A stretch of 62,865 nucleotides of DNA from assembly GCF_013618865.1 (NCBI RefSeq), contig NZ_JABSOE010000023.1:1-62865 (forward strand), given 5' to 3'. Shown piece by piece: positions 32,875 to 43,225 of this stretch. Below the pieces are notes generated by a model. That model saw nothing but the letters and a program-made list of their open reading frames with translations, did no database searches and was not told the DNA's origin. Both the position numbers and the translations under genes were made by a program. This DNA comes from Phocaeicola faecicola (GTDB lineage Bacteria > Bacteroidota > Bacteroidia > Bacteroidales > Bacteroidaceae). The first letter of the stretch is position 1. Each line of letters opens with the position of its first letter.

Positions 32875-35562
32875 TTATTCAAAGTCGCTTTGCTGTCGTT
32901 CGACTTCTTTCAGTTTCAGCCGGTTGATTTCCTGCATTAAGGATTCGATTCGCTTCTTCTGGTCGGCAGAGGTTTCTTCAAACCGGACCGGTGTGGATAC
33001 TTTTCCGATTTGTTCCAGTTCCTTGGGATGAGCTATCAGAGGATGGTCGGCTTTTCGTACCGGAAGCACGAGTTCGCCTGAAACCGGAGTGTGTTTTCCC
33101 TGCCAGATGAGGGAGGCGCGTACCTTGATTTCCCCCGTCTGGGCCGTTGCGCGTACCAGTACCGGAGCTGTACCCCATTCCGTACGCCGCGGATTGGTGA
33201 AGGTGGTCTTGTCGGCTACCAGTGTGCCGGGGCCTTCTATCTCAAACTGGATATGGTAGTTGTTCAACCGTTTGATATTGCCGTTTTCATCGGCAACGGC
33301 CGCGATTACCGTGACAAGGTCTGAGCCGTCTGCGGTCATGGTCACATTTTCGTTGTCTGCCCAGAGAATCAGTTTCGACGGCCTTCTTGCCGGCATGACC
33401 TTATGCGTAGCCACTACCTTTCCGTCTATGATACCTTCTGCCAAAAGATATGAATCTTCGTGTTTGTTTCCTCTGGCAAGTTTTTTGTCATACATCACAT
33501 CCCACACATTTTCAAAAACAATGACGGGCGAAGGCATTCCTTTTTCTGCTTTGTCCTTGCGGTAGGTCAGTGGCTTTCCGTCTTTACAGAAGGTCAGTCT
33601 GACTTCATCGCAATTGCTGTACACGGTCACATCCTTTGGAGAGAAAGGCGTCATGGCATGTGCAATATATACCATCGGTCCGCTATCTGCCATCAGGTGC
33701 TGATTTTCCTTGGCCGGACGCTGTGCACAGAACATATAATATGACAGCTTGGGCTGACGGAAGGCATCCATGATTCCTCCGTAGAACGGGTCGGGATGGT
33801 ATCCTCTCTGATGGTCAAAGGAATGCCAGAGACAACCGCCCATGTGTTGTCTGGAAGTCCGGTAGAGGGCATCGTAGCAGGTATATGTATAGTCGGTCTT
33901 GGCATAGCCTCCGGCTTGTACCAGCATGGGGACTTCTCCCCAGGCACGGCTGACACGGCTGGGGGAGTTGTGTGAGTTCCAGTCGTCTACGTTGTCTCCC
34001 CACTCCCGGGTAAAGTATGCTACGTCGGGAGAGAGGTCTTTTGTGTTGAATGCTCCTCCGCCTCCATTAAGAGGGTGAGTGAATTGTACAGGGAAATATT
34101 CGTGCCCTTTGGCCGTCGCATCGCATCCGGCATAACAGTACGGATAGGGGTATTCCTCTTGGAGGATATCTACTACATTCTTGGCAAAGTCTTCCGGATA
34201 CCAGGTCTCATTTAAGATGGGTTCCCACAGCCATACCGAAGGATGATTTCTGTCTCTTCTCACCATGTTGCGGATATCGCTGTATACACGTTGTGCAAAT
34301 ATCGGTTCGTTGTTCCAGAACTGCCATCCCGGCGTGTTGACAATGACAAACAGTCCCAGTTCGTCGCAGGCATCCATGAAGGCAGGATCTTGCGGATAGT
34401 GTGCATTCCGTATGATTCTCAGACCGGCATCTCTCAGTTTTTTGGCATCTCTCCAGTGCAGGCTGTTGGAAAGTGCATTTCCGACAGTGGCAAAGTCCTG
34501 ATGGCGGTTGGCACCTATCAGTGGTTCCGGATAAGGCTTTCCGTTCAACCAGAAGCCGTCTTTTCCTTTGAATTCAATGCTTCGGATGCCTACCCGCTGG
34601 CGGTAGCCGTCGACCGTCTGTCCGTCCTTGTCTTTGATCAGTACGTGCAACTGGTACAGATACGGATTGTCCGGTTCCCAAAGCACCGGTCGGAGTACGG
34701 ATAATGAAGAAGTGGTGGATGAGGCTTTCCCGTTCCGAACAGAAAGGGACTTGTCGCAACTCGCTACCAGTTGTCTGTCTTTGTCGTACAGTTCGTAAAC
34801 GACTTTTCCGGAGAAACTTTTTCCGGAGGTGTTTCTGACCTGGAGATGAAGGTTCAGCTCGGCCTTGCTTTCCGAAATTTCTCCGAAAGACAGGAAGAGG
34901 CCTCCTCCTGCCTTCTGGTCCTCATAGTTGGGGTCGGTAATGAATACATGATTGTGTGCAATCAGCCAGCAGTCTCTGTATATTCCGCCAAAGTAAGCAA
35001 AGTCCAGCATGTCCTGAGGCTTTCCGGGAGGATAACTCGGGTCGTCGCTGTTGTCGGCCCATACGGTAATTACATTGTCTTTTCCGTAATTGAGATAAGG
35101 AGTGATGTCTGCAATGACCGGAAGGAAACCTCCGAAATGTTCTTTCACCAGCTTTCCGTTAATCCATACCTTTGACTTTCCCATGATTGCTTCGAAATGG
35201 AGAAACAGCTGCTTGTTTTTCCAGTTTTCTTCAGGAATGAAATGTTTCCGGTACCACACTTCGCCCTGGTAGTTGATGCATCCGCTGGCTTCGGTCGGGA
35301 GTATCTCTGTGCCGTCGGGCAGAGAGACAAGGGTCCAGCTGCTGTCTTCGTATCCGGGCGCTTCTGCTCCTTCGGCACTTCCCTTATGGAAACGCCAGGC
35401 CGGATTCATGCTGTAAACAGTTCTTCCCGTGTTTTCCAACTGAAAAAATCCGGCAGTAGAGTATTCCGGCTGATGTGTAGTTGCCGCATGCATTCCACTT
35501 ACCATGTAAACAAACAGGCAGCATAAGAAGATTTTGATTTCGAATAACGTTTTTCTTTTCAT
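32875..35562 (-). CDS. Secreted glycoside hydrolase family 2 (beta-galactosidase-like)
   Basis: An 895-residue secreted enzyme with a signal peptide (about 1-27, MKRKTLFEIKIFLCCLFVYM then VSGMHAA). It has the GH2 sugar-binding jelly roll (about 50-220, TVYSMNPAWRFHKG), an Ig-like domain (about 225-335) and a TIM barrel (about 345-640). Barrel landmarks are GANRHQDFATVG and RNAHYPQDPAFMDACDELGLFV. The likely acid/base Glu is in LNETWYP and the nucleophile region in TREWGDN. C-terminal domains (about 700-840) are beta-rich. It follows two sulfatase genes on the same strand, 42 bases after the first, suggesting joint attack on sulfated host glycans. Exact linkage specificity cannot be read off. 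Confidence 0.85.
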   Translation of the reverse strand: MKRKTLFEIKIFLCCLFVYMVSGMHAATTHQPEYSTAGFFQLENTGRTVYSMNPAWRFHKGSAEGAEAPGYEDSSWTLVSLPDGTEILPTEASGCINYQGEVWYRKHFIPEENWKNKQLFLHFEAIMGKSKVWINGKLVKEHFGGFLPVIADITPYLNYGKDNVITVWADNSDDPSYPPGKPQDMLDFAYFGGIYRDCWLIAHNHVFITDPNYEDQKAGGGLFLSFGEISESKAELNLHLQVRNTSGKSFSGKVVYELYDKDRQLVASCDKSLSVRNGKASSTTSSLSVLRPVLWEPDNPYLYQLHVLIKDKDGQTVDGYRQRVGIRSIEFKGKDGFWLNGKPYPEPLIGANRHQDFATVGNALSNSLHWRDAKKLRDAGLRIIRNAHYPQDPAFMDACDELGLFVIVNTPGWQFWNNEPIFAQRVYSDIRNMVRRDRNHPSVWLWEPILNETWYPEDFAKNVVDILQEEYPYPYCYAGCDATAKGHEYFPVQFTHPLNGGGGAFNTKDLSPDVAYFTREWGDNVDDWNSHNSPSRVSRAWGEVPMLVQAGGYAKTDYTYTCYDALYRTSRQHMGGCLWHSFDHQRGYHPDPFYGGIMDAFRQPKLSYYMFCAQRPAKENQHLMADSGPMVYIAHAMTPFSPKDVTVYSNCDEVRLTFCKDGKPLTYRKDKAEKGMPSPVIVFENVWDVMYDKKLARGNKHEDSYLLAEGIIDGKVVATHKVMPARRPSKLILWADNENVTMTADGSDLVTVIAAVADENGNIKRLNNYHIQFEIEGPGTLVADKTTFTNPRRTEWGTAPVLVRATAQTGEIKVRASLIWQGKHTPVSGELVLPVRKADHPLIAHPKELEQIGKVSTPVRFEETSADQKKRIESLMQEINRLKLKEVERQQSDFE

Positions 35563-35604
35563 GAACAGGTTAATGATATTAGGTTTAGGTATTAGTAATA
35601 TGCT

Positions 35605-37170
35605 TTATTTCCCGTACCGCTCATCGGGGAACGGCAGGAGTTCTCCGGTGGATTTCAATGAGGGGCGCTGTGCGTTTCTCTCCCTCAGGTAATTGGACAA
35701 TTCCCGGGACAGGCTTTTTACCTTTTCCGGCATTTTTTGAGACAGGTCTGTCTGTTCGGAAATGTCATTTTTTACGTCGTACAATCTGACCTGTCCGTTT
35801 TCCCAGTGATAAATAAGGTGGTAGTCTCCTTTCAGGATAGAGGAGTAAGCCCCATAACCTTCCGCTATGTCCTGCGTCTCTCCCCATAAGTTAGGAAAAT
35901 GCCATACCACGGATTTTTCCGGAGAAATGTGCTGAGGAGTTCTCAGGCATTCCACGAAACTTTTTCCGTCGATGGTCTGAAGAGTTGGGTAATCTTTTAT
36001 TCCGGCCATTTCAATAATGGTCGGGAAGAAGTCTTCGATGATGACCTTTTCGCTGCAACTGCTTCCCGGTTGGGTTACGCCGGGCCAATATACCATCATC
36101 GGCTCTCTGACTCCGCCCATGAAAGCCGACCCTTTACCGCCTCTGGCCGGATAATTGGGATCTCTGTTTGGAACTCCTTCCCGGCAGTAGTCCAATGCCA
36201 GTCCTCCATTGTCCGACATAAACAGGATAATGGTATTTTCGGCAAGACGGGGAGTCGTCTGAAGGTAATCCAGAATATCTCCCAGGCTTTTGTCCATACC
36301 TTCTACCAGCGCGGCGTATTTGGCTTCCTTTTCACCCAAAGCAGCCTGTAGCTGAGCATCGTATTTCCCTCTGTAATTGTCGCTGAAACGTTTGTCATCT
36401 TCAATAGGGGTATGTACTGCATAATGTGACATATATAAGTAGAAAGGTGCCTGGTCTGCCACAGCCTTTTTCATTTCCTTAATGGCTTCCTGGGTCAGGG
36501 CTTAGGTCAGGAAAATATCTTGTCCGTGATATTTTTCGAGTCCGCCGACTGCAAATCTTGAGCCTTCTCCGAAGTTGCGGGTTCCCAGATAGCTTCCGGG
36601 AGCCCCATTGGCGCCTCCTGCGATGTTTACATCAAAACCCATGTTCGACGGATCGGCTCCGGGGGTGGTCCGGGCTCCGAAATGCGCTTTTCCGCAGTGG
36701 ATGGTCCAGTAGCCGTTGTCTTTCAGAATCTGAGGAAGGGGAGTAATGGCCGTTGAGTGAGGTATCTGGCCCCGTGTACTTTCGGGCTGTATTCCATTGT
36801 AGTTCCATTCCGGCAGCAGCAGGGATTCACTGGGAGCATCGGTTTTCTGGTCGAGTTCCAGTGTCCAGTTGGTAACCCTGTGATGCGATGCGTTCATGCC
36901 CGACATCAGACTGCATCGCGTAGGAGAGGATATGGCACAGGAATAGGCTTGGGTAAATTTCACGCCGAACTTGGCCAGTCTTTCCATGTTGGAAGTGTGA
37001 TACCGGTGGTTCAGTGCCGATACCTCATCCCCGTTGAAGGGTACGGAAGTATCCTGCCATCCCATGTCGTCTACCAGGAACATGATGATGTTGGGTCTTG
37101 TCGTCTGAGCCGTAGTAAGGGTTGCAGTCATCATACTGCAGGAAATAAAAGAAAAAAATGTCTTTTTCAT
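35605..37170 (-). pseudogene. Sulfatase (Ser-type) interrupted by an in-frame stop
   Basis: A periplasmic sulfatase of about 520 codons. The N-terminal half has a signal peptide, the metal-binding FLVDDMGWQD and the active-site motif SSPTR (about residue 80), in which Ser rather than Cys would be oxidised to formylglycine. The frame then hits TAA at 36502-36504 and continues in the same frame without loss: ALTQEAIKEM, then YMSHYAVHTPIEDD and SDNGGLAL. A single base change (GAA to TAA would do) explains it. The remainder begins anew at an ATG at 36474, giving a product without the active-site residue. It is therefore a recent pseudogene, or a real in-strain polymorphism or sequencing error. 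The next gene is the GH2 enzyme. Confidence 0.8.
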
Positions 37171-37298
37171 GATATTGATGGTTTATAAAAGGTCTGTGAC
37201 CGGTGTTCGGGTCCGGCATGCGATTGCCTGTAGCCGAGACGGTTGCCTCTCTATCTGCAAGATGCCGGACAATCCGGTCGGTTGGGTATTAAGGGTGG

Positions 37299-38873
37299 TT
37301 ATTTTCCGCTCTGGTCAGGGTTCTTGGCTTTGTAGAAATTAATTCTTTCGGTCCATGGCTTGTTTTCAAGCGGGAATACCTTGTGGGTATTGGCCCATTC
37401 AATCCATTTGGTCTCAAGTTCTTCTACCTTTTCCGGATATTGGTGGGAGAGATCGCAGGTCTCAAACGGATCGGTTTCCAGGTTAATTAATTCCCACGGT
37501 GTGTTCCGGCTGGCTCTGACCAGTTTCCATGAGCCGTCGATAATGGCACACGAACTTTGGTGCTCGAAATACAGGGTACGCTTTTCCAGCGGTTTGCCTT
37601 CGGAGGCCGGTATAAGATTTCTTCCCTCCAGATCGGCGTGGGCAAAATGTGCCGGATATCCGGTCTTGCCGATGGCCATACAGGTAGGCAATATGTCGAT
37701 GAGGTGTGCAGGCTGATGGCATATCTTTCCTTTCATCGGCTGTTTTTTTCCACTGCCATAGGTAAGTATGAACGGGGTGCTCGTTCCGCCTTGATAGACC
37801 CACTGCTTGTAGCTGCGATAGGGAGTATTGGATAAATCCGACATCAGCTGTCCGATGTATCCGCCTTCTTCTGTCGCTCCGTTGTCGCTCAGGAAGATAA
37901 ATACGGTATTTTCGTAGATACCCTTTGCCTTGACGGCATCCATGATTTTTCCGACGCCTTCATCCATTATTTCAATCATGGCAGCATAAGTGGCCATGTC
38001 ATTGATCCATTTCTCCTGCTGTTCTTTGGTCAGTTCTTCCCAGGCTGGCCGTTTGCCTCCAAATTCCCTGTCGAATATGGGCAATTCCATCCCTGCAGGT
38101 ACGATGCCCAGCTGCTGCTGTTTTTCAAATCGTTTTTTACGCAGCACATCATATCCTGCCTTATACCTTTCGATGCATTTGTCCACGTATTTTTGAGGGG
38201 CCTGTAAGGGCAGGTGAGGGGCGTAGTGCGCCACATAAAGAAACATCGGCTTACGGCTGTCATGTTTTTCGATGAAGCTTACGGCTGAATCGGAGATAGC
38301 TTGGGTGTAATAATAATCGTCCGGAAGGTCTGTTATTTTTTCCAGGTTATTATATAAGGGTGACGGCTTGTAGTAACTGCCTCCGCCGTGAAGGCAGCCG
38401 TAATATTTGTCGAAACCTCTCTGTACGGGATAGCTGCCGTTTGGAGCATCGTAGGCTCCTGTAGTGGTGACGTGCCATTTTCCGCTCATGTAGGTACTGT
38501 ATCCTCCGGATTTCAGGACTTCGGCAATGGTCGGATATTCCTTGTCAATCTGTCCTCTGTACCCCGGGCGGTGTTCGTCTACTTCTGCCATCCATCCCAT
38601 ACCTGCTTCATGTGAGTACCTTCCGGTGAGCAGGGCTGCACGGCTGGGGCAACTTCGACCGGTGTTCTTGAATTGGCTGAACCGTACTCCGTCAGCAGCC
38701 AGCTGGTCAATGTGGGGGGTCTTTATTTCGCTGCCATAACAGCCGATGTCCGAAAATCCCATGTCGTCACACAGGATCAGTACGATATTGGGAGTCTTTT
38801 CTGACTGTGCCTGTGCGGCAGAAGCAGCCAACAGACTCATACAAGCTATTCCTTGATATAATAAGCGATTCAT
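37299..38873 (-). CDS. Secreted sulfatase (arylsulfatase-like, Cys-type)
   Basis: From the ATG at 38873 (MNRLLYQG) the product is about 524 residues with a signal peptide ending near SAAQAQ. The metal site LILCDDMGFSDIGCYG (about 31-46) is followed by the formylglycine motif CPSRAALLTGRYSHEAG (about 75-91), the Cys-type C-x-S-R version that an anaerobic sulfatase-maturating enzyme would modify. Further residues of the active site are in MSGKWHV and SDNGATEEGG. It hydrolyses sulfate esters, probably on host glycans, given the neighbouring GH2 gene and fucose operon. An earlier ATG at 38945 precedes a poor signal sequence. The broken Ser-type sulfatase follows 128 bases later. Confidence 0.88.
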   Translation of the reverse strand: MNRLLYQGIACMSLLAASAAQAQSEKTPNIVLILCDDMGFSDIGCYGSEIKTPHIDQLAADGVRFSQFKNTGRSCPSRAALLTGRYSHEAGMGWMAEVDEHRPGYRGQIDKEYPTIAEVLKSGGYSTYMSGKWHVTTTGAYDAPNGSYPVQRGFDKYYGCLHGGGSYYKPSPLYNNLEKITDLPDDYYYTQAISDSAVSFIEKHDSRKPMFLYVAHYAPHLPLQAPQKYVDKCIERYKAGYDVLRKKRFEKQQQLGIVPAGMELPIFDREFGGKRPAWEELTKEQQEKWINDMATYAAMIEIMDEGVGKIMDAVKAKGIYENTVFIFLSDNGATEEGGYIGQLMSDLSNTPYRSYKQWVYQGGTSTPFILTYGSGKKQPMKGKICHQPAHLIDILPTCMAIGKTGYPAHFAHADLEGRNLIPASEGKPLEKRTLYFEHQSSCAIIDGSWKLVRASRNTPWELINLETDPFETCDLSHQYPEKVEELETKWIEWANTHKVFPLENKPWTERINFYKAKNPDQSGK

Positions 38874-39326
38874 AAATATATTTTTTAACGGGGAATAAAG
38901 GTAGTGATTTTTTATGGATAATTCATTGCATAAGTTCTTATGCATTAATAATAAAGGCTAGTTTATGAAAAATTTTCAATAATTTCTGTTTTTTTGAAAT
39001 CGCAGTCTCGGTCATGAATGGCAGGTGGGGGAATCAGGTCTTATGGCCATGCAACTGGGAAAAACGGGAAAACCATGGTGTCTGGAGGCATCGTATTTGT
39101 GGCAGGAGGAGAAATAAAAACGGACGGATAGTCCTGTTTTAGTCGCTATAGTATGTGATAGAATCCGGATAGTCCGTTGTATGCGACAGCCTGGTTGTGT
39201 CTTAGTCAGTGAATAAGTACTTTTGTATAGAGGGAAAAAGAATATGTCTGGTATAGACAGGGAAAAGTAGGTGTACTTAATAAGTCAGACATTTTTTAAC
39301 TAACTATATAAAGTATAAGCATTATT
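38874..39326. other. Divergent intergenic region
   Basis: There are 453 bases without a credible gene, between the leftward sulfatase and a rightward lipoprotein. It holds the lipoprotein promoter at 39194-39225 and AT-rich sequence before the sulfatase start, with a near-consensus TACCTTTA. Confidence 0.5.
39194..39225 (+). promoter_or_regulatory. Promoter of the repeat lipoprotein
   Basis: GTTG (39194-39197), a 20-base spacer, TACTTTTG (39218-39225). It matches the TAnnTTTG consensus, about 100 bases before the start. Confidence 0.65.
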
Positions 39327-40376
39327 ATGAAAAAGATTAATTTGGCAGTAATGCCGCTGGTTGTCATGGCAATGATTTTTTGCCTGGGATTCATTTCCTG
39401 TGAAAGTGACAATAATGAAGTGGAAGCTCCTTCTGCTTTGTTCAAGACTTGGTATCTGGGCGATGATACCTCTTTGACATTCAATCCGGATGGAACCGGA
39501 CTGTGGACCACGGATGACAGTGATGACTATTCTTTGTCTGCATCTTTGTCTGGTCTGTCGCGTATTCACCGTTCTTCTCTTGCTGATTCACGAAACCGTT
39601 ACAGCCGGGCTTCCCGGGCTCTCGTAAGCTATCCGTTTACCTATACTTACGACGCTTCCGATGGAGATCTGGTCATCAATCTGGGAGAAGAGGTGATGTC
39701 TTTCTCTGTAGTCAGCCTGACAGAAGACAGTCTGGTACTCGTTGATGAAGACGGAGAAAAAGTCAACTTTAAGTCGTCTAAGGGAGAAGATGGAGGAGAC
39801 CTGCCTCCTGTAGGTGACAAGAGCCTGTTGGTTGGAAAATGGGGCTTTGCCGGTGTGGTATGGACAGAATATACCAACGACTCTGTGTATTTGTACGACC
39901 AGTTGGGAGAAAAAGGTGAAAAATACAAATACTCATATGCCAATGACATCGTGAACATTTGGGAAAATAATGAGTGGTGGCCTTCTTGGGAAATTGTTTC
40001 TTTGACAAAGGATGTATGTATCGAACGTTCTCTGACAGCTCCTTATGATTATTTCCCATCTTTCCGTATCCTGGACGAACCGGATACCGTGGGAGATGCG
40101 TCATTGCTTTATGGCAAGACCTGGAGCACCTTCGGAGAGGGTGAAGACATGATCAGACTGACTTTCAGTGCGGATGGAAAGATGACTTACGAGGAAGATG
40201 GATTTGCCGATGAATTCACTTACACTTATAACAATGCTACTCATGAGATGACCTGGTCGGATGGATATGAGACAGAAGTGATGGAGGTAACCAAACTGAC
40301 AGAAAAAGTGATTATCCTGAAGATAAAGGACAGCGAAGGCTATGTGGATGAGGTAATCGAATGCCGTGTCCTGTAA
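39327..40376 (+). CDS. Lipoprotein with three lipocalin-like repeats
   Basis: A 349-residue lipoprotein: signal MKKINLAVMPLVVMAMIFCLGFISC with the lipid Cys at about 25, then acidic ESDNNEVE, typical of Bacteroidetes surface export. Three related beta units follow, each opening with a K-x-W: FKTWYLGDDTSLTFNPDGTG (about 40), LVGKWGFAGVVW (about 170) and YGKTWSTFGEGEDMIRLTF (about 262). Each ends in a VVSLTEDS/IVSLTKDV/EVTKLTEK strand. This looks like a triplicated lipocalin-like module. Ligand unknown. A bidirectional terminator follows. Confidence 0.65.
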   Translation: MKKINLAVMPLVVMAMIFCLGFISCESDNNEVEAPSALFKTWYLGDDTSLTFNPDGTGLWTTDDSDDYSLSASLSGLSRIHRSSLADSRNRYSRASRALVSYPFTYTYDASDGDLVINLGEEVMSFSVVSLTEDSLVLVDEDGEKVNFKSSKGEDGGDLPPVGDKSLLVGKWGFAGVVWTEYTNDSVYLYDQLGEKGEKYKYSYANDIVNIWENNEWWPSWEIVSLTKDVCIERSLTAPYDYFPSFRILDEPDTVGDASLLYGKTWSTFGEGEDMIRLTFSADGKMTYEEDGFADEFTYTYNNATHEMTWSDGYETEVMEVTKLTEKVIILKIKDSEGYVDEVIECRVL

Positions 40377-40430
40377 GAATAAGGGGAATATCTGACTGTC
40401 TATTTCTGAACAGTCGGTAAGAAATATCGG

Positions 40431-40482
40431 AAAGAGCCGGAAAAGTGGAAACTCAGTGCTTCCATTTTCCCGGCTCTTTTTA
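40431..40482. terminator. Bidirectional terminator of the lipoprotein and fuc operon
   Basis: AAAGAGCCGG and CCGGCTCTTT form the base of a long imperfect stem extended by AAAA/TTTT and TGGAA/TTCCA. TTTTTAT follows on the plus strand. It lies between convergent genes. Confidence 0.8.
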
Positions 40483-40529
40483 TTTATCGGTCTGTTTTAC
40501 TCAGACCGACTGGAGTATTATGAGTGGTT

Positions 40530-41846
40530 CTACATACTTCTTTTTGACATAATCCGTTGTCCGTATATCGCTATTACGATAAAGCAGACAAGTGGCAGGA
40601 TAAAGGATACATTGACAGCCGGCATTCCGAGGATTACCTTACAGTCAATGATTGCTGCCTGAAGCGGGGGTAATACAGAACCTCCCAGAATGGCCATGAT
40701 TAATCCTGCTGCCCCGAATTTTGCATCGTCTCCCAGTTTGTTCAAGGCTATTCCGTAGATAGTGGGGAACATCAGTGACATGCAGGCCGATATGCCTACC
40801 AGGCAGTACAACCCTCCGATTCCGTCAATGAAAATGACGCCACAGGTCAGCACACAGGCTCCTATTGCCAGCGTCTTCAGTAAGGTGCCCGGACGGAAAT
40901 ATCCCAGAATGAAGGTACAGATGAACCGGCTTGCGCAGAAAATAATCATAGCAATGATATTGTATTTCTGTGAAAGTACTTCGGCGTCTATCTCTGCCAT
41001 ACCCTGTGAGACAAACAGGCGGGTACCGTATTGAATGATAAAGGTCCAGCACATGATTTGTGCGCCGACATAAAAGAACTGTGCAATGACTCCTTCCCGG
41101 TAGTGAGGGATGGAAAAAATGCGCTTCAGCGTAGGGAGGAAATCGATATTGTGAGTCTGGTCGCCATTGTGTGGCATCTTGGTCATACGGATTACCAGCA
41201 GCATGACCAGGATAATCAGTCCGATCAGCAGGTAGGGAGTGATCAGTACCGAAAGGTCGGCATCGCGTACCTGTTCGAATTCGCTCTGGGTAAGCTGGCT
41301 TCGTGCTACCGTGCTCAGGGGATTAAGCCGGTTCTGAATGAAATGCATCGCCACGTACATACCCAGTAACGAACCGATCGGGTTGAATGCCTGTGCCAGG
41401 TTGAGCCGGCGGGTTGCAGTCTCTTCCGTACCCATTGACAGGATATACGGGTTACAGCTGGTTTCCAGAAATGACAGTCCGCAGGTCATCACGAAATAGG
41501 CCAGCAGAAAAGGATAATAACTTCCTGTAACCTTTGCAGGGAAAAAGAGCAGGGCGCCCAGTGCGTACAGCCCCAGTCCCATCAGTACTCCTGCTTTGTA
41601 AGTATATTTTCTGATAAATATGGCAGCCGGAAAGGCCATGGCGAAATATCCTCCGTAGAAGGCTACCTGTACCAAGGCTCCATCGGTTACACTCATGCGG
41701 AATATTTTGGAGAAAGCCTTTACCATGGGGTTGGTAATGTCATTGGCAAACCCCCACAGGGCAAAGCATGCAGTAATCAATATAAAGGGGATAAGGAAAC
41801 TGCTACCGTCTTTACCGATAATCGAATCTTTTTTTTTCATATTCAT
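40530..41846 (-). CDS. fucP: L-fucose:H+ symporter FucP (MFS)
   Basis: A 438-residue major facilitator with 12 predicted membrane helices. Recognisable elements are the first helix FALWGFANDITNPMVKAF (about 34-51), LSFLETSCNPYILSMGTEETATRRLNLAQAFNPIGSLLG (about 130-168) and the GGSVLPPLQA region near the end. These are the hallmarks of FucP proteins. It imports L-fucose with a proton. It is the last gene of a leftward fucR-fucI-fucA-fucK-fucP cluster, 29 bases after fucK, and is followed by a strong terminator. Start choices at 41846 and 41840 differ by two residues. Confidence 0.92.
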   Translation of the reverse strand: MNMKKKDSIIGKDGSSFLIPFILITACFALWGFANDITNPMVKAFSKIFRMSVTDGALVQVAFYGGYFAMAFPAAIFIRKYTYKAGVLMGLGLYALGALLFFPAKVTGSYYPFLLAYFVMTCGLSFLETSCNPYILSMGTEETATRRLNLAQAFNPIGSLLGMYVAMHFIQNRLNPLSTVARSQLTQSEFEQVRDADLSVLITPYLLIGLIILVMLLVIRMTKMPHNGDQTHNIDFLPTLKRIFSIPHYREGVIAQFFYVGAQIMCWTFIIQYGTRLFVSQGMAEIDAEVLSQKYNIIAMIIFCASRFICTFILGYFRPGTLLKTLAIGACVLTCGVIFIDGIGGLYCLVGISACMSLMFPTIYGIALNKLGDDAKFGAAGLIMAILGGSVLPPLQAAIIDCKVILGMPAVNVSFILPLVCFIVIAIYGQRIMSKRSM

Positions 41847-41875
41847 GTGTTTATAGTATCAGAGTAGTGTACTCC

Positions 41876-43225
41876 TCAGGTATGGTTCATTTGCATTTTT
41901 ATATTTCCGATGGCGGTGGCTTCTACAGGACCTGTTTCTACCTTGACTCCTGCAATCTCTTCCGTCAGCCTGTTCAGCAGCTGGTTCTGACTGCCTCCTC
42001 CCAGAATGTGCAAGGTGGTTACCGGATGAGGCAGCAGTCCGTTCAACTGCATAATACCTTTCCGGTATCGGTGGGCTAACGATTGTACGATGCATCTTAC
42101 AAACTCTCCTTCCGAAGTGGGGAAAGGAAGGTGATGGGCGGTGCAGTATTCCGAGATGGCCACTTCCATGTTGGAGGGATTCTGGAACATCGGGTCGTCT
42201 ACGTCGATTACCGTCGGGATATTGCTCGCAGCTGCCTGCTGCAGCAGATACCCATAATCCGTACAGATTCCTTTTTCTTTCCATAATGCCATCAGTTGCT
42301 GAAGAATCCACAGTCCGGTGATGTTCTGCAGGAAACAGATTTTGCCATCGGCTCCTCCTTCATTGGTAAAACCGGCCTGTCGCGCCTCTTCCGTCAGTAT
42401 CGGGTCTTCCTGCAGGGTGCCCAGCAGCGACCAGGTGCCTGAACTTAAAAAGGCTTTTGTACTGTCGGTGTGTGCATCCTGGATGGCATAGACGGCACTG
42501 GCGGTATCGTGCGATGCAACTGCCATGACCTGTACCTCATAATCGATACCGGTCTCCTGCATGATTTCCGGTTTCAGGGTTCCACGGGACGTTCCCGGCA
42601 TGACGATTTCTCCGAACAGATGTTCCGGCAGTCCCAGTTCCCGGATCAGCTCAAAGTCCCAGTTCTTGGCCTTGGCATCCATCAGCTCGGAAGTAGAAGC
42701 AATGCTGTATTCGTTGTTGGCTGTTCCCGTGAGGAAATAACTGAAAAGATCGGGCATGAACAGCAGTCTATCCGCTATGTCCAGCTGTGGATTGCCTTCT
42801 TTTTTCATGGCATATAGCTGGAACAGGGTATTGATGGGCATGATCTGAATGCCGGTACCGGCATAATGCTTCCGGATATCCAGTCGTGCGAAAACTTCTT
42901 CCGGCATTCCCTGTGTACGGCTGTCGCGGTAGCAGACCGGATTACCGATCAGGTTGCCCTGGCGGTCGATCAGTCCGAAGTCTACTCCCCAGGTATCAAT
43001 ACCGATGCTTTTTATCCGGTATCCCTTCTCAACGGCCATCCGGATTCCTGATTTCATTTCCTCGAACAGTGCCGGAAAATCCCAGTAAATGTGTTTTCCC
43101 ATCCTGATCTGCCGGTTGGGAAAACGGTAAACTGTATCCAGTTCCAGTTTACCTTCGGAAAGGTAGCCGGCAATTACTCTGCCGCTACCTCCTCCAAAGT
43201 CTATCGCTAAATATGTCTCTGTCAT
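41876..43225 (-). CDS. fucK: L-fuculose kinase (rhamnulokinase-like FGGY kinase)
   Basis: A 449-residue sugar kinase of the FGGY family. The N-terminal phosphate-binding loop is AIDFGGGSGRVI (about 7-18), followed by IGIDTWGVDFGLID (about 75-88), FLSSGTWSLLG (about 262-272) and the C-terminal adenosine box LHILGGGSQNQLLNRL (about 399-414). Sequence style is that of rhamnulokinase-like proteins, which do the fuculokinase job in Bacteroides fuc operons. The position between fucA and fucP supports fuculose as substrate. It overlaps fucA by four bases (translational coupling). Rhamnulose is the alternative substrate. Confidence 0.85.
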   Translation of the reverse strand: MTETYLAIDFGGGSGRVIAGYLSEGKLELDTVYRFPNRQIRMGKHIYWDFPALFEEMKSGIRMAVEKGYRIKSIGIDTWGVDFGLIDRQGNLIGNPVCYRDSRTQGMPEEVFARLDIRKHYAGTGIQIMPINTLFQLYAMKKEGNPQLDIADRLLFMPDLFSYFLTGTANNEYSIASTSELMDAKAKNWDFELIRELGLPEHLFGEIVMPGTSRGTLKPEIMQETGIDYEVQVMAVASHDTASAVYAIQDAHTDSTKAFLSSGTWSLLGTLQEDPILTEEARQAGFTNEGGADGKICFLQNITGLWILQQLMALWKEKGICTDYGYLLQQAAASNIPTVIDVDDPMFQNPSNMEVAISEYCTAHHLPFPTSEGEFVRCIVQSLAHRYRKGIMQLNGLLPHPVTTLHILGGGSQNQLLNRLTEEIAGVKVETGPVEATAIGNIKMQMNHT

